From NCBI RefSeq assembly GCF_028657905.1, contig NZ_CP117781.1, positions 2,170,001 through 2,234,000 on the forward strand: DNA of 64,000 nt. Direction: 5' to 3'. Each line of letters opens with the position of its first letter. Position 1 is the first letter of the stretch. The position numbers were made by a program, and so were the translations under genes. The notes beneath the pieces were generated by a model. The model made no database searches. It had not been told where the DNA came from and worked only from the letters and a program-made list of their open reading frames with translations. Below, one piece after another: positions 43,234-51,797 of this stretch. The DNA is from Burkholderia sp. FERM BP-3421 (GTDB lineage: Bacteria > Pseudomonadota > Gammaproteobacteria > Burkholderiales > Burkholderiaceae).

Positions 43234-43278
43234 GGAATTCAAGGAATTCACGGAATTCACGGAATTCACGGAATTCAC
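43234..43278. repeat. Five tandem copies of a 9-bp unit
   Basis: One GGAATTCAA followed by four GGAATTCAC units in perfect register, just after the ahpF stop codon. It is a short simple repeat with no coding role. Confidence 0.9.
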
Positions 43279-43290
43279 GGCTCTACCTTG

Positions 43291-43335
43291 GCCCTCGTCT
43301 TCGCGCGGCGACGCGTGGGATGAGGGCATTTTTTT
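43291..43335 (+). terminator. Intrinsic terminator after ahpF
   Basis: GCCCTCGTC pairs with GATGAGGGC (one G-T pair) around a GC-rich loop, followed by A and seven T residues. It is placed to end the ahpC-ahpF transcript. Confidence 0.75.
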
Positions 43336-43385
43336 GTTTCCTGGAAGTTTCCATCGACCCTGGACGCCCTCTTTCGGCGCGCAAC

Positions 43386-43928
43386 TCAGGCGTCGGGCTT
43401 AGGTTTTTTGATTGTCTTCACGAGCATGGCCGCGCTCAGGATCGCGGCGCAGATGGAAATTCCCGACAGGCCCAGGGCGAACCAATCGAGAGGACTATCG
43501 GTCGCGGGGTCCAGCACGGAACGCTGTGGTGCAGCCGGGTCATAGTGGACGGGCACACGACTCCCAATGGGCCGTGTCTCTTTGTCATGTTCGGCTTGCC
43601 GCTCGGATATAAACAAATGGGCAGAGTAGGCACGATTCAGTGCGTTGCTTTCAGCATCGTATTTCCGCCCGTTCACTGAATACGAGTAGATCCAGCCGGT
43701 CTCCCAACGGATACGGCGGTGGCTCAGGATCTCGTGAACGTATGCGGCTTCTATGGTCCCGCCGGTTGATTCCCAGTTTTGCTCGACATCCTGCCAGTGC
43801 CACCCATCCAGAACGCCGTAGCCCATCCACCCGCCAGCCGCCGCGAAAGCGAGCACATAAAACGCAATCAGCCTCTTTCGTACCGGCTTCGGTGTCGCCC
43901 GCGCGCCGCGAGAGGGTAAGCCGTTCAT
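43386..43928 (-). CDS. DUF3592-type membrane protein
   Basis: A 180-residue inner-membrane protein with one N-terminal transmembrane helix (about 20-42), an extracytoplasmic beta-rich domain, and a C-terminal helix (about 148-172) before a Lys-rich tail (KTIKKPKPDA). The domain shows the DUF3592 pattern: WESTGGTIEAAYV, then IYSYSVNGRKYDAES and GSRVPVHYDPAAPQRSVLDP. Function unknown. Codon use is a little less GC-extreme than in the surrounding genes. It stands alone, converging with ahpCF. Confidence 0.8.
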   Translation of the reverse strand: MNGLPSRGARATPKPVRKRLIAFYVLAFAAAGGWMGYGVLDGWHWQDVEQNWESTGGTIEAAYVHEILSHRRIRWETGWIYSYSVNGRKYDAESNALNRAYSAHLFISERQAEHDKETRPIGSRVPVHYDPAAPQRSVLDPATDSPLDWFALGLSGISICAAILSAAMLVKTIKKPKPDA

Positions 43929-44546
43929 GGTGGACGCATCTCGGTGTTTGAGTACGGGTTGCGGGTCGGCGATGTTCGACTGGCATGTCGGCAGGGCAAG
44001 ATGCGCCTGTCTTCAAGACGTTTCGCGGCGGCGATGATTCCGCGTGATGGAGCCTGCGCCCGATTCTCAATCTTAGGCGAAGTTAAGTCGAATGGCGGGA
44101 AGTGGCTGCCTCCGGCCCGACGCCTTGGTTGGATTCACGGTGAACGCATTCCTGTAAGAAAACCACACCGAATGCACCAGGAATAGCAAGTGCAGGGACG
44201 ACACCTTGCGCGAGCGCCAGATAGTCTCCATGGTGCCAAGACATGCGAACTCCTCTTTTCGTGGTTCGAATCAGACATGCAGCCGCGCGCGATAGACAAT
44301 CAATTTGTCAGACTCTCACTTCTCTGCCAACTATCCGTCACAAGCATTTCCATCCAGCACAGATTCGTAATATCCCCCCACTCCGCCCCGCCCGCGACCG
44401 CTCCCAACCCAGTCGTTTTCCATTATTCTCACACCTACCGCACCGTCGGCCGGGGGGCCGCCGGTTCACTCAAGCCGCACCCTTTTTGACCCCGACGCGC
44501 CGGACCGTCGCGCCACGTCCCCGCGTCCTCGCCGCAGGAAACGATC
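43929..44546. other. Intergenic region, nothing recognised
   Basis: About 620 bases of relatively AT-rich DNA upstream of the GGDEF gene and of the divergent DUF3592 gene. Short open frames occur, but none has a recognisable family or a convincing ribosome-binding site. The two divergent promoters must lie here, but I cannot place them with confidence. Confidence 0.5.
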
Positions 44547-45563
44547 GTGCCGACCACCACCCCGCCGGCTTCGCCCGGCAACGCAACGCTCCTCGAAATC
44601 GTCCGCGCCCAGACCGAGATCGCGAAGCTCGGGCTCGACCTCGGCGGCGTGATGGCCTTCGTCGCCGAACGCGGCCAGCACCTGACCCACGCGCACGGCG
44701 CGGTCGTCGAACTCGCCGAGCATGACGAAATGGTCTACCGCGCCGCCTCCGGCATCGCCGGCCACCTGCTCGGCCTGCGCCTGAAGCGGGTCGGCAGCCT
44801 GTCCGGGCTGTGCGTGCAGAGCGGCCGCATCATGCGCTGCGACGATTCCGAACTCGACGATCGCGTCGATCGCGAAGCCTGCCGCCGCGTCGGCCTGCGC
44901 TCGATGATCGTCACGCCGCTCCGGCACCTCGACACCACCGTCGGCGTCCTGAAAGTCATGTCGCCCGAAGTCAACGCCTTCACCGAGGACGACATCCAGG
45001 TGCTCGAACTGATCTCCGAGCTGATCGCCGCCGCGATGTACCACGCGGCCCGCAACGAGACCAACGAGCTTTACCTGCAAGCCACCCACGATGCGCTGAC
45101 CGGCCTGCCGAACCGCGCCCTGTTCTACGACCGGCTGCGCCAGTCGATCCAGCTCGCGACGCGTTCGTCGGCTGTGCTCGGCATCCTGAATCTCGACCTC
45201 GACGGCCTGAAGCCGATCAACGACCGCTACGGGCACCGCGTCGGCGACGCCGCGATCCGCGAGGCCGCGATGCGGATCAGCGGCTCCGCGCGCCGCTCCG
45301 ACACCGTCGCGCGGCTCGGCGGCGACGAGTTCGGCGTGATCCTGCCCGGCATCCATGGGCGCGCCGACGCGGAGCAGCAAAGCGAGCGGATGACCGAGCG
45401 GGTCGCCCAGCCGTTCGAATTCGAGGGGCAGCGGCTCGACCTGGGCGTGAGCGTCGGCATCGCGGTGCTGCCCGACGACGGCACCGACATGACCGGCCTG
45501 ATCGACCGCGCGGACAAGGCGATGTACGCGATCAAGCGCGAGCGCAAGGGCGGCGCGCGCTGA
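44547..45563 (+). CDS. GAF-GGDEF diguanylate cyclase
   Basis: A 338-residue soluble enzyme that should make c-di-GMP from two GTP. The GAF sensor domain is at about residues 15-165. The GGDEF domain has the active motif RLGGDEFGVILPG (GGDEF at 258-262) and DALTGLPNRALFYDRL at its start. The inhibitory I-site R249-x-x-D252, five residues before GGDEF, is intact, so product feedback is expected. No EAL domain. The GAF ligand is unknown. It is convergent with the pel operon, ending 9 bases before pelG, whose PelD is a c-di-GMP receptor. Confidence 0.93.
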   Translation: MPTTTPPASPGNATLLEIVRAQTEIAKLGLDLGGVMAFVAERGQHLTHAHGAVVELAEHDEMVYRAASGIAGHLLGLRLKRVGSLSGLCVQSGRIMRCDDSELDDRVDREACRRVGLRSMIVTPLRHLDTTVGVLKVMSPEVNAFTEDDIQVLELISELIAAAMYHAARNETNELYLQATHDALTGLPNRALFYDRLRQSIQLATRSSAVLGILNLDLDGLKPINDRYGHRVGDAAIREAAMRISGSARRSDTVARLGGDEFGVILPGIHGRADAEQQSERMTERVAQPFEFEGQRLDLGVSVGIAVLPDDGTDMTGLIDRADKAMYAIKRERKGGAR

Positions 45564-45572
45564 GCGCGCCGC

Positions 45573-46943
45573 TCATTGCAGCATGAAGGTCTCGTATTCG
45601 AGCGCGTCGAGCTTGCGGTCGAGCAGGTACAGGCTCGCGAGCATCGCGACGAGCAGCGCCCCCGCGAAGCCGTAGCCGTAGGTGGCCGGGTTCGCGCCGA
45701 GCGTGAGCGCGGTGAAGCCCGCGTTCATCGCCACGAACGCCCCGACCAGCCCGAGCACGATCCCGCGCTTGTCGAGGTAGAAAAACACGTTGATCGCGCC
45801 CATGAACACGACCTGCATGCTGGCCGCGATCACGTCGATGTAGAGCAGCGGCAGGTACAGCGACGGAATCCCGAGCCAGCGCAGCAGCACCGGGCTCGCC
45901 GCGAACAGCAACAGCGCCGCCATCGACTGCACCTTGATGATTTCCCACACCCCCGTGCGCAGCGATTCAACCATCGCGCGCTGCATGCGCTCGATATGCT
46001 GCAACGACGCGCCCTCGCGCACCGCATCGTAGAACGCATCGTAGTACTCGACGAAATCGGTCTCGATGCGCAGCAGGAACACCGCCATGCCGGGCAGGAT
46101 CGCCAGATACGCGAGGAACACGGGGATGTCGTAGATCAGCGACGCGCGCAGCGGCCCGATCACCGGCTGCCCGGTGCCCGGCGCATACCAGAACATGAAC
46201 TTGTCGATCCAGATGCCGAGGTTGTACAACAGGCCGATCAGCATCAACGACGGATAGCGGTAGCGCTTCGAGAACATCTCGAACGAGATGAAGCGTTCGC
46301 TGCGATAGTCGCGGTAGATCAGCGCGAGCAGGCCGCAAAGCAGCAGCGTCTGGCCGAACACGAACCCCGCGAGCAGGCCGTTCAGGCCGTACCGGTTGAG
46401 CGCAAGCGCGCTGACCGTGGTGGCCGTGTAGCCGATCAGGAACACGACGATGATCGACAGATAGCGCTTCATCCCGGACAGGAAGATCGTCGCGATCCAG
46501 ATGTTGCCCGTCACGACGAAGCCCGCGAGCATCAGCATCCGGTAGCCGGGCGTCTGCGCGCGGAACAGGGTCAGCGACGCGAGCACGCCGAGCCCGACCG
46601 AACCGAGCGTGACCACCGCCATCACGCCGTGGAAATTCGACAGGATGGGATCGCGCCGCTCCTTGAACAGGCGGTCCGACGTGAAGCGCGTGTAGGCGAG
46701 TTGCAGTGGCCCGGTCAGCACGAGCGACACCGCGATCAGGTAGGTCACCGAGACCTGGAACTGCGTGATGAGCCCGGTCGGCAGCACGAACGGCAGGCTC
46801 AGCACGCCGATCAGCAGGATCCCGACGATCGACAGCACCCACGGCCCCGCGCCGATCAATCCCGCATACGCATAGGCCTGCATCAGCCCCGTCAGCGTAT
46901 TGCGACGGAGCATCTTGCGCAGTTCGAATCCGATTCCGGCCAT
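45573..46943 (-). CDS. pelG: PelG, Pel exopolysaccharide inner-membrane transporter
   Basis: A 456-residue polytopic membrane protein with about 12 helices, of the MOP-flippase-like PelG family. It moves or helps polymerise the Pel polysaccharide across the inner membrane together with PelD, PelE and PelF. The start MAGIGFELRKMLRRNTLTGL is a conserved PelG opening. Length equals that of P. aeruginosa PelG (456). It is the last gene of the pel operon, 19 bases after pelF. Confidence 0.95.
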   Translation of the reverse strand: MAGIGFELRKMLRRNTLTGLMQAYAYAGLIGAGPWVLSIVGILLIGVLSLPFVLPTGLITQFQVSVTYLIAVSLVLTGPLQLAYTRFTSDRLFKERRDPILSNFHGVMAVVTLGSVGLGVLASLTLFRAQTPGYRMLMLAGFVVTGNIWIATIFLSGMKRYLSIIVVFLIGYTATTVSALALNRYGLNGLLAGFVFGQTLLLCGLLALIYRDYRSERFISFEMFSKRYRYPSLMLIGLLYNLGIWIDKFMFWYAPGTGQPVIGPLRASLIYDIPVFLAYLAILPGMAVFLLRIETDFVEYYDAFYDAVREGASLQHIERMQRAMVESLRTGVWEIIKVQSMAALLLFAASPVLLRWLGIPSLYLPLLYIDVIAASMQVVFMGAINVFFYLDKRGIVLGLVGAFVAMNAGFTALTLGANPATYGYGFAGALLVAMLASLYLLDRKLDALEYETFMLQ

Positions 46944-46962
46944 CCCGGCGGCTCCCGTGCGA

Positions 46963-48552
46963 TCAGCCGTGCGCGGACGCGGCGCGGGTCGCGTCGGCCC
47001 CGGTCGCGTCGTCGGCGGCAGCCAGGCGCTGATAGAGCGTCCGGTAGGACCCCACCATCCGCTCCTGCGTGTAATAGCGTTCGACCCGCGCGATGCCGGC
47101 GCGCTGCGCGGCGCGCCAGTGCGCGTCGTCGAACAGGTCGAGCGCGGCTTCGGCCAGCGCGCGCGGATCGGCGATCTGCACGACGCGCCCGGCCGCGCCG
47201 AGCGCCGCGTCCTCGCCCGGCGCGCCCTCGATCAGCTGCCGGCACGAGCCCACGTCGGTCGTCACCGACGGCACGCCGGCCGCGAAGCCTTCGAGCACGA
47301 CGAGCGGCAACGCCTCGGAAATCGAACTCAGCACCAGCAGCCCGCATTTCGGCAGCAGTTCGTCGATCTTCTGGAAGCCGAGGAAGCGCACCTTGTCCTT
47401 CAGCCCGAGGCTTTCAACGAGCGCGCGGCACTCCTGCGCATACGCGAGATCCTCGTCCTCCGGTCCGGCGATCCAGGCCTCGGCGTCGGGCATGCGGCGC
47501 AGCACGGTCAGCATCGCGCGGATGAAGGTCTTGATGTCCTTGATCGGCACCACGCGTCCGATCAGGCACAGCGTCCTGGGCACCGTCGCCGCGCGTTGCG
47601 CGCGCAGCGGCGCGAGGCGCGGCAGGTTCACGCCGTTCGGGATCGTCGCGGTGCGCGCGGCCGGCGCGCCGTCGGCGATCTGGCGCCGCCGGTTGCCTTC
47701 GTAGAGCGCGACGATGTCCTGCGCCGCGTCGTAGCACACGCGTCCGAGCGACTGGAAGAAGCGCACCCACAGGTCGCGGAAGTACGCGACCTGCGAGACG
47801 TCGCGCTCGAACAGGCTGCGGTTGTCGCGAATCCATTCGCTCTGGAACAGGTCGATCTTGCGTTCCTTCGTGTAGATCCCGTGCTCGGACACGAGCAGCG
47901 GCCGCCCCTGCCGGTAATGCGCGAGCGCGCCCAGGAAGCCCGCGTAGCCGGTCGACGCGGTATGCAGCACGCGCACGGCGGGCAGCTGCTCGACGATCCG
48001 CGCAAGCTGCCACAGGGGCTTGTGCATGATGCGCACGGTCCAGAAGTAATCGACGAATGACGGATCGGTGCAGAACCGGCGGTACTGGTCGGTCAGGTAC
48101 TGCCATGCCTCCTTCGAATGAAGGAACGCGTCCTCGCCGAGCGCGCCGCCCGGGCGCAGGTCAGTCAGCATGTCCTTGAGCATGCGCGCGCTCAGGTCGC
48201 GCATCGCGGGGTTGCGCAGGCTGTCGTGCAGTTGCGCCGAGCGCGCGAACGCGCCGGGATCGCCGCGCATCGGCTTGACGAGCGGCGGCGGCGCGAAGTC
48301 GTAGAGGTAGTGCGTTTCCAGATGGACGACGTTGTCCGGCAAGGCGTACTGCATGCCTGCATAGTCCTGCTCGCGGCTGCCGAGGAAGCACAGCGCGAAG
48401 CGCAGCTCGGGAAACGCGCGGATGATCTGGTTCACCCAACTCGACACGCCGCCGCTGACATACGGGAACGTCCCTTCCAGCAGCAACAGGACATCCGCCG
48501 ACGCGGCGCGCGGCAGTCCGGACGAGACGGCATTCGGCATGACGGCCCTCAT
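46963..48552 (-). CDS. pelF: PelF, Pel polysaccharide glycosyltransferase
   Basis: A 529-residue cytosolic GT4-type glycosyltransferase that builds the Pel chain from UDP-sugar. The N-terminal domain begins ADVLLLLEGTFPYVSGGVSS; the C-terminal GT-B domain has LCLIGRVVPIKDIKTFIRAM and the nucleotide-sugar motif E-x7-E in SISEALPLVVLEGFAAG. The ATG at 48552 overlaps the pelE stop (ATGA), giving a slightly longer N-terminus than the second Met at 48540. Confidence 0.94.
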   Translation of the reverse strand: MRAVMPNAVSSGLPRAASADVLLLLEGTFPYVSGGVSSWVNQIIRAFPELRFALCFLGSREQDYAGMQYALPDNVVHLETHYLYDFAPPPLVKPMRGDPGAFARSAQLHDSLRNPAMRDLSARMLKDMLTDLRPGGALGEDAFLHSKEAWQYLTDQYRRFCTDPSFVDYFWTVRIMHKPLWQLARIVEQLPAVRVLHTASTGYAGFLGALAHYRQGRPLLVSEHGIYTKERKIDLFQSEWIRDNRSLFERDVSQVAYFRDLWVRFFQSLGRVCYDAAQDIVALYEGNRRRQIADGAPAARTATIPNGVNLPRLAPLRAQRAATVPRTLCLIGRVVPIKDIKTFIRAMLTVLRRMPDAEAWIAGPEDEDLAYAQECRALVESLGLKDKVRFLGFQKIDELLPKCGLLVLSSISEALPLVVLEGFAAGVPSVTTDVGSCRQLIEGAPGEDAALGAAGRVVQIADPRALAEAALDLFDDAHWRAAQRAGIARVERYYTQERMVGSYRTLYQRLAAADDATGADATRAASAHG

Positions 48553-49709
48553 GAGCGGTTGGCGTGGGAATCGGGCGGCGCGGGCGTTGCCCAGCAGTCG
48601 AGCGTCGCCTGCAGCACCGGCGTGATGGTGCGCCGGTCGAGTTCGCCGAGCAGGCGGCGCACGCCGCTGAAATCGCGCCGCCAGTAGGCCGACTCGGCCA
48701 GGTACGGCACCAGCCGGTCGCGCGGAAAACCGCAGGCGATCGCGTTCCCCAGCATCTGATCCGCGGCGGCGAGGTCGCGGCGCGCGAGCGCGAGCCGGCC
48801 GCGCAGCCGCCACAACGCGGCGTCGTGCGGCGTCAGCGTCAGCGCCGAGATCGCGAAGTGGTCCGCCTGCCCGATCGCGTGCTCATGCACGTCGCCCGTC
48901 ACCAGCTGCTGGTAGATCAGTTCGCTGTACAGCTCGGCGAGCGCCTTGTCGATGCGCGCGCGCTCGCTCGCCGGCAGCGCCCGCGCGGCGGCGCGCTTCG
49001 CGCGCTCGGCGAGAATCTTCTGGGTCAGCGCCTTCTCCTTGTTCTCCAGGCTGCCATAGGCGAGCAGCCGGATGTCGTCGAGCGGATCGGCAAGCATCTC
49101 CTGCAAAACCGGCGACACGGTCCGCGCCGGCAGCGCCTGCATCGCGAGCAGCGCGGTCATGCGGAAATCGGTGCTCGCCTCGGCGTTGCGCAGTTCGGCC
49201 TTGAGGCGCGCGCCGCGCCCGTACGACACCGCGCCGAGCAGGTATTCGGTGAAGGCCGGTTCGTCGACGCGCACCACCGGCAGGTGCGCGCTGTTATCCG
49301 GGAGCAGCGCGGCCAGCGCGCGCGCGCCGAGCGTGCAGGCCAGGCCGCCGATCGGCAGCGCGAAATTCAGGCCCCACAGCAAGGCGAGCCCGCCGCGCCC
49401 CACCGGCCGCGCGCGCGCGGACAGCCACCTCGCGCAGCCGAGCGCCACGAGCGCCGCGCCGAGCGCCTCGACCGCCACGCACACGAGCAGCGCGCCCGTG
49501 TTCGCGCGCGCCGCCGCCGCGCCCAGCATCGCGGGCGCGGGCAGCCCGCCCAGCGCCTGCACGGACGGGTCGGCGATGCCGCGCGCCGCGAGCGCGAAGC
49601 CGGCCACCTGCAACGCCACGCCCGCGAGCCCGGGCAGCCATGCGGCGCCCGTGCCTCGCGCGGGCGCGCCGGCCTCGCCGGCCGGCCGCAGCGCGTCAGG
49701 CGCCGACAC
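48549..49709 (-). CDS. pelE: PelE, inner-membrane TPR protein
   Basis: A 386-residue protein with two to three N-terminal membrane helices (about 25-45, 72-92, 105-130) and a helical TPR-like C-terminal part (about 165-370), the layout known for PelE, which links PelD, PelF and PelG. The start is a GTG at 49709 with GGAGCG upstream, overlapping the end of pelD by 14 bases; a later ATG would lose the first helix. It has the conserved central region ALTQKILAERAKRAA. Confidence 0.88.
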   Translation of the reverse strand: MSAPDALRPAGEAGAPARGTGAAWLPGLAGVALQVAGFALAARGIADPSVQALGGLPAPAMLGAAAARANTGALLVCVAVEALGAALVALGCARWLSARARPVGRGGLALLWGLNFALPIGGLACTLGARALAALLPDNSAHLPVVRVDEPAFTEYLLGAVSYGRGARLKAELRNAEASTDFRMTALLAMQALPARTVSPVLQEMLADPLDDIRLLAYGSLENKEKALTQKILAERAKRAAARALPASERARIDKALAELYSELIYQQLVTGDVHEHAIGQADHFAISALTLTPHDAALWRLRGRLALARRDLAAADQMLGNAIACGFPRDRLVPYLAESAYWRRDFSGVRRLLGELDRRTITPVLQATLDCWATPAPPDSHANRS

Positions 49710-51162
49710 CGCTTCGCTCCAGCAGATCGCGCAGCGCGGTGATCGGCTCGTCGACCGGCACGCGCATCGAGTAGACCGCGACGTGCGCGGTTTCGAAGGT
49801 GACGCCGAATTGCGCCCGCAAGCTGTTCTCGATGCGCAGCAGATAGCCTTCGACCGCGCCGCCGCTCGACAACGGCATCAGCGTCAGGATCGCGCGCCGG
49901 CCGTGGCCGTCGAGCGACCATTGCGCATCGAGCGAGCGCCGCGTGCGCAGCACGTGTTCGTACCACGCGGCGCTGCGCGCGTCGTTGTCGAACACCAGCG
50001 CGACGATCGACGATTCGACGTGGGTCGCGCGCCGCAGATGCACGAGCCGCGCGTAGTCGAGCGCGAAGCCGTGCGGACAGGCCGGGAACGCCGCGAGCAT
50101 GTCGCGCGTGACCGTCGCGTGGCGGACGCCGTCCGCGTAGAAATAACACAGCACGAGCAGGAATTGCAGGTTGTCGCGCGTCAGCGCGAGGAACGGCATC
50201 CGTTCGATCGCGACCACGCCCGCCATCTCGCCCTGCGCGTCGACGAGCGGCACGCACGCGAGATAGCGGCTCGCCGCCGCGACCTGCTCGGCCGCGCCGG
50301 CGACGTGGATGAGCGTGCGCGCCTCCAGCGCCTCGCGCAGCAGCGGGTCGCGCGGATCGAGCGGCGCGGGCCGGCCGATCGACGCGGCGGCGTCGCCCGC
50401 CGGCGCGCCGGCGCGCCAGGCGTGCACGCTCGCGACCTCCAGCTGGGTCGCCTGCGCGGCCGCGTCGAGAAACGCCTGCGCGCCGCGCAGCGTGACCTCG
50501 CCCTGCTCCGCCTCGTGCGGCTCCTGCGCGAGCACCAGGGTGCGCAGCCGCGCGAGCGCATCGCGCAGCGTCGCGGGCCGGCTCAGCAGATCCTGTTCCA
50601 GCCGTTCATGCGAGAGCCGCAGCATGAACTGCTCGCGCGTCAGGATCGCGAGGCGCTCGGCCAGATAATCGTTGGCGATCCGGCTCTGGCGCAGGCGGTT
50701 CAGCCAGATGTCGCCGAACTGGCCGGCCAGCAGCGTCAGGAAGAAGCCGCCGAAGAAAAACCCGAGCGGGAAGCGCCGCGCCGGCGCGAGCGGGCCCAGC
50801 GCGTTCAGCGCGCCGACCGCGGGCGGCGCGGCCGCGTACAGCACGTGCCACGCGACGAGCAGCAGCAGGCCCGACAGCACGCCGGCCGCCGAACCGTAGC
50901 GCAGCGCGACGAGCACCGGCACGAGCCAGATCCAGCCGAAGCCGCTGCCGACCAGCAGCGGATCGTCGTGCGACAGCGCCCGGCACGCCGCGATCGCGAC
51001 GAGCGTGAGCCCGACGGTTTCGAGCGCGGCCACCGCGCGATGGCGCGCCGATCCGGCGGGCGGCGCGATGATTCCGCTCCACCAGCCGGTCGCGCCCGTC
51101 GCGCGCGCGGTGCGCGGCCGGCGCGCCGCGCCGCGGGGGTTGTCCGATGCCTGCGTATTCAT
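49696..51162 (-). CDS. pelD: PelD, c-di-GMP receptor of the Pel system
   Basis: A 488-residue inner-membrane protein with about four transmembrane helices (residues 45-155), then a coiled segment, a GAF domain (about 185-325) and a degenerate GGDEF domain (about 335-480). The catalytic GGDEF motif is absent, but the I-site-like R409-x-x-D412 (RRSLDAQW) is present, with a further Arg (R443) at about the distance of the third ligand of P. aeruginosa PelD (R367, D370, R402). So it should bind c-di-GMP and switch on Pel synthesis. It lies between pelC and pelE. Confidence 0.93.
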   Translation of the reverse strand: MNTQASDNPRGAARRPRTARATGATGWWSGIIAPPAGSARHRAVAALETVGLTLVAIAACRALSHDDPLLVGSGFGWIWLVPVLVALRYGSAAGVLSGLLLLVAWHVLYAAAPPAVGALNALGPLAPARRFPLGFFFGGFFLTLLAGQFGDIWLNRLRQSRIANDYLAERLAILTREQFMLRLSHERLEQDLLSRPATLRDALARLRTLVLAQEPHEAEQGEVTLRGAQAFLDAAAQATQLEVASVHAWRAGAPAGDAAASIGRPAPLDPRDPLLREALEARTLIHVAGAAEQVAAASRYLACVPLVDAQGEMAGVVAIERMPFLALTRDNLQFLLVLCYFYADGVRHATVTRDMLAAFPACPHGFALDYARLVHLRRATHVESSIVALVFDNDARSAAWYEHVLRTRRSLDAQWSLDGHGRRAILTLMPLSSGGAVEGYLLRIENSLRAQFGVTFETAHVAVYSMRVPVDEPITALRDLLERSGVGA

Positions 51163-51205
51163 CGCGATCGTGCGCCCGCTCCAGGGTTGATGACGAAGGC
51201 GGCCG

Positions 51206-51775
51206 TCACTGCGCGCGCGCGAGCGGCGCGAGCAGGTCCCGCTCCAGCTTCTGCGCGACCCCCGACAGCGCGTCGCGGCTCCAGCCGGTGCGGCTGCCCG
51301 TGCCGGTCCACACGATCTTGCCCGACGCCACGTCGATCACGTCGAAGCTCAAGCCGACGGCTGGCTCGCCGTCGACGCCGACCTTGTAGCGCCACTCGGT
51401 GACCGCGCCGCCCAGCGCATAACGGATGTTCTGCTGGCGGGCCCAGTTGAGCGCGTTCTGCTGCGCGTCGGGCTTGGCCGGGTCGAACAGGGTTTCGTCG
51501 TCGCCGCCGCCCGCATACGGCGTGAGGTTCGCGTAGCCGTATGCGCGCAGCAGGCCCTGCGCGATCGCGGCCGCGCGCTGGCCCGCCTGCGGCGTCTCCG
51601 TGTGGTTGGCGATCGGCAGCACGGTCCACGCGTCGCCCTTCGCGACGGGCGGCGGCGCGCTCTGGTCGACCACCGCGCAGCCGCCCAGCAGGGCCGCCGT
51701 CAGCCACGCCACGCCGGCGCGCGTCGCGCGGCGGCCGGGCGCGGCGGCGTGCATCGAGAGGTTAGGTAAGCTCAT
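51206..51775 (-). CDS. pelC: PelC, outer-membrane lipoprotein of Pel secretion
   Basis: A 189-residue lipoprotein. The signal ends in the lipobox LLGGC with Cys33, followed by a short linker and a small alpha/beta domain (WTVLPIANHTETPQAGQRAA onwards) typical of PelC, which forms a periplasmic ring guiding polymer to PelB. I chose the ATG at 51775, six bases after GGAG; an ATG at 51781 overlaps the ribosome-binding site. Confidence 0.92.
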   Translation of the reverse strand: MSLPNLSMHAAAPGRRATRAGVAWLTAALLGGCAVVDQSAPPPVAKGDAWTVLPIANHTETPQAGQRAAAIAQGLLRAYGYANLTPYAGGGDDETLFDPAKPDAQQNALNWARQQNIRYALGGAVTEWRYKVGVDGEPAVGLSFDVIDVASGKIVWTGTGSRTGWSRDALSGVAQKLERDLLAPLARAQ

Positions 51776-51797
51776 CGACATCTCCTCGAATCAATCG

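Noticed and set aside
44250..44290. GGTTCGAATC resembling a tRNA T-loop
   Set aside because: The flanking bases do not form a T-stem, and no acceptor, D or anticodon arm can be built around it on either strand.
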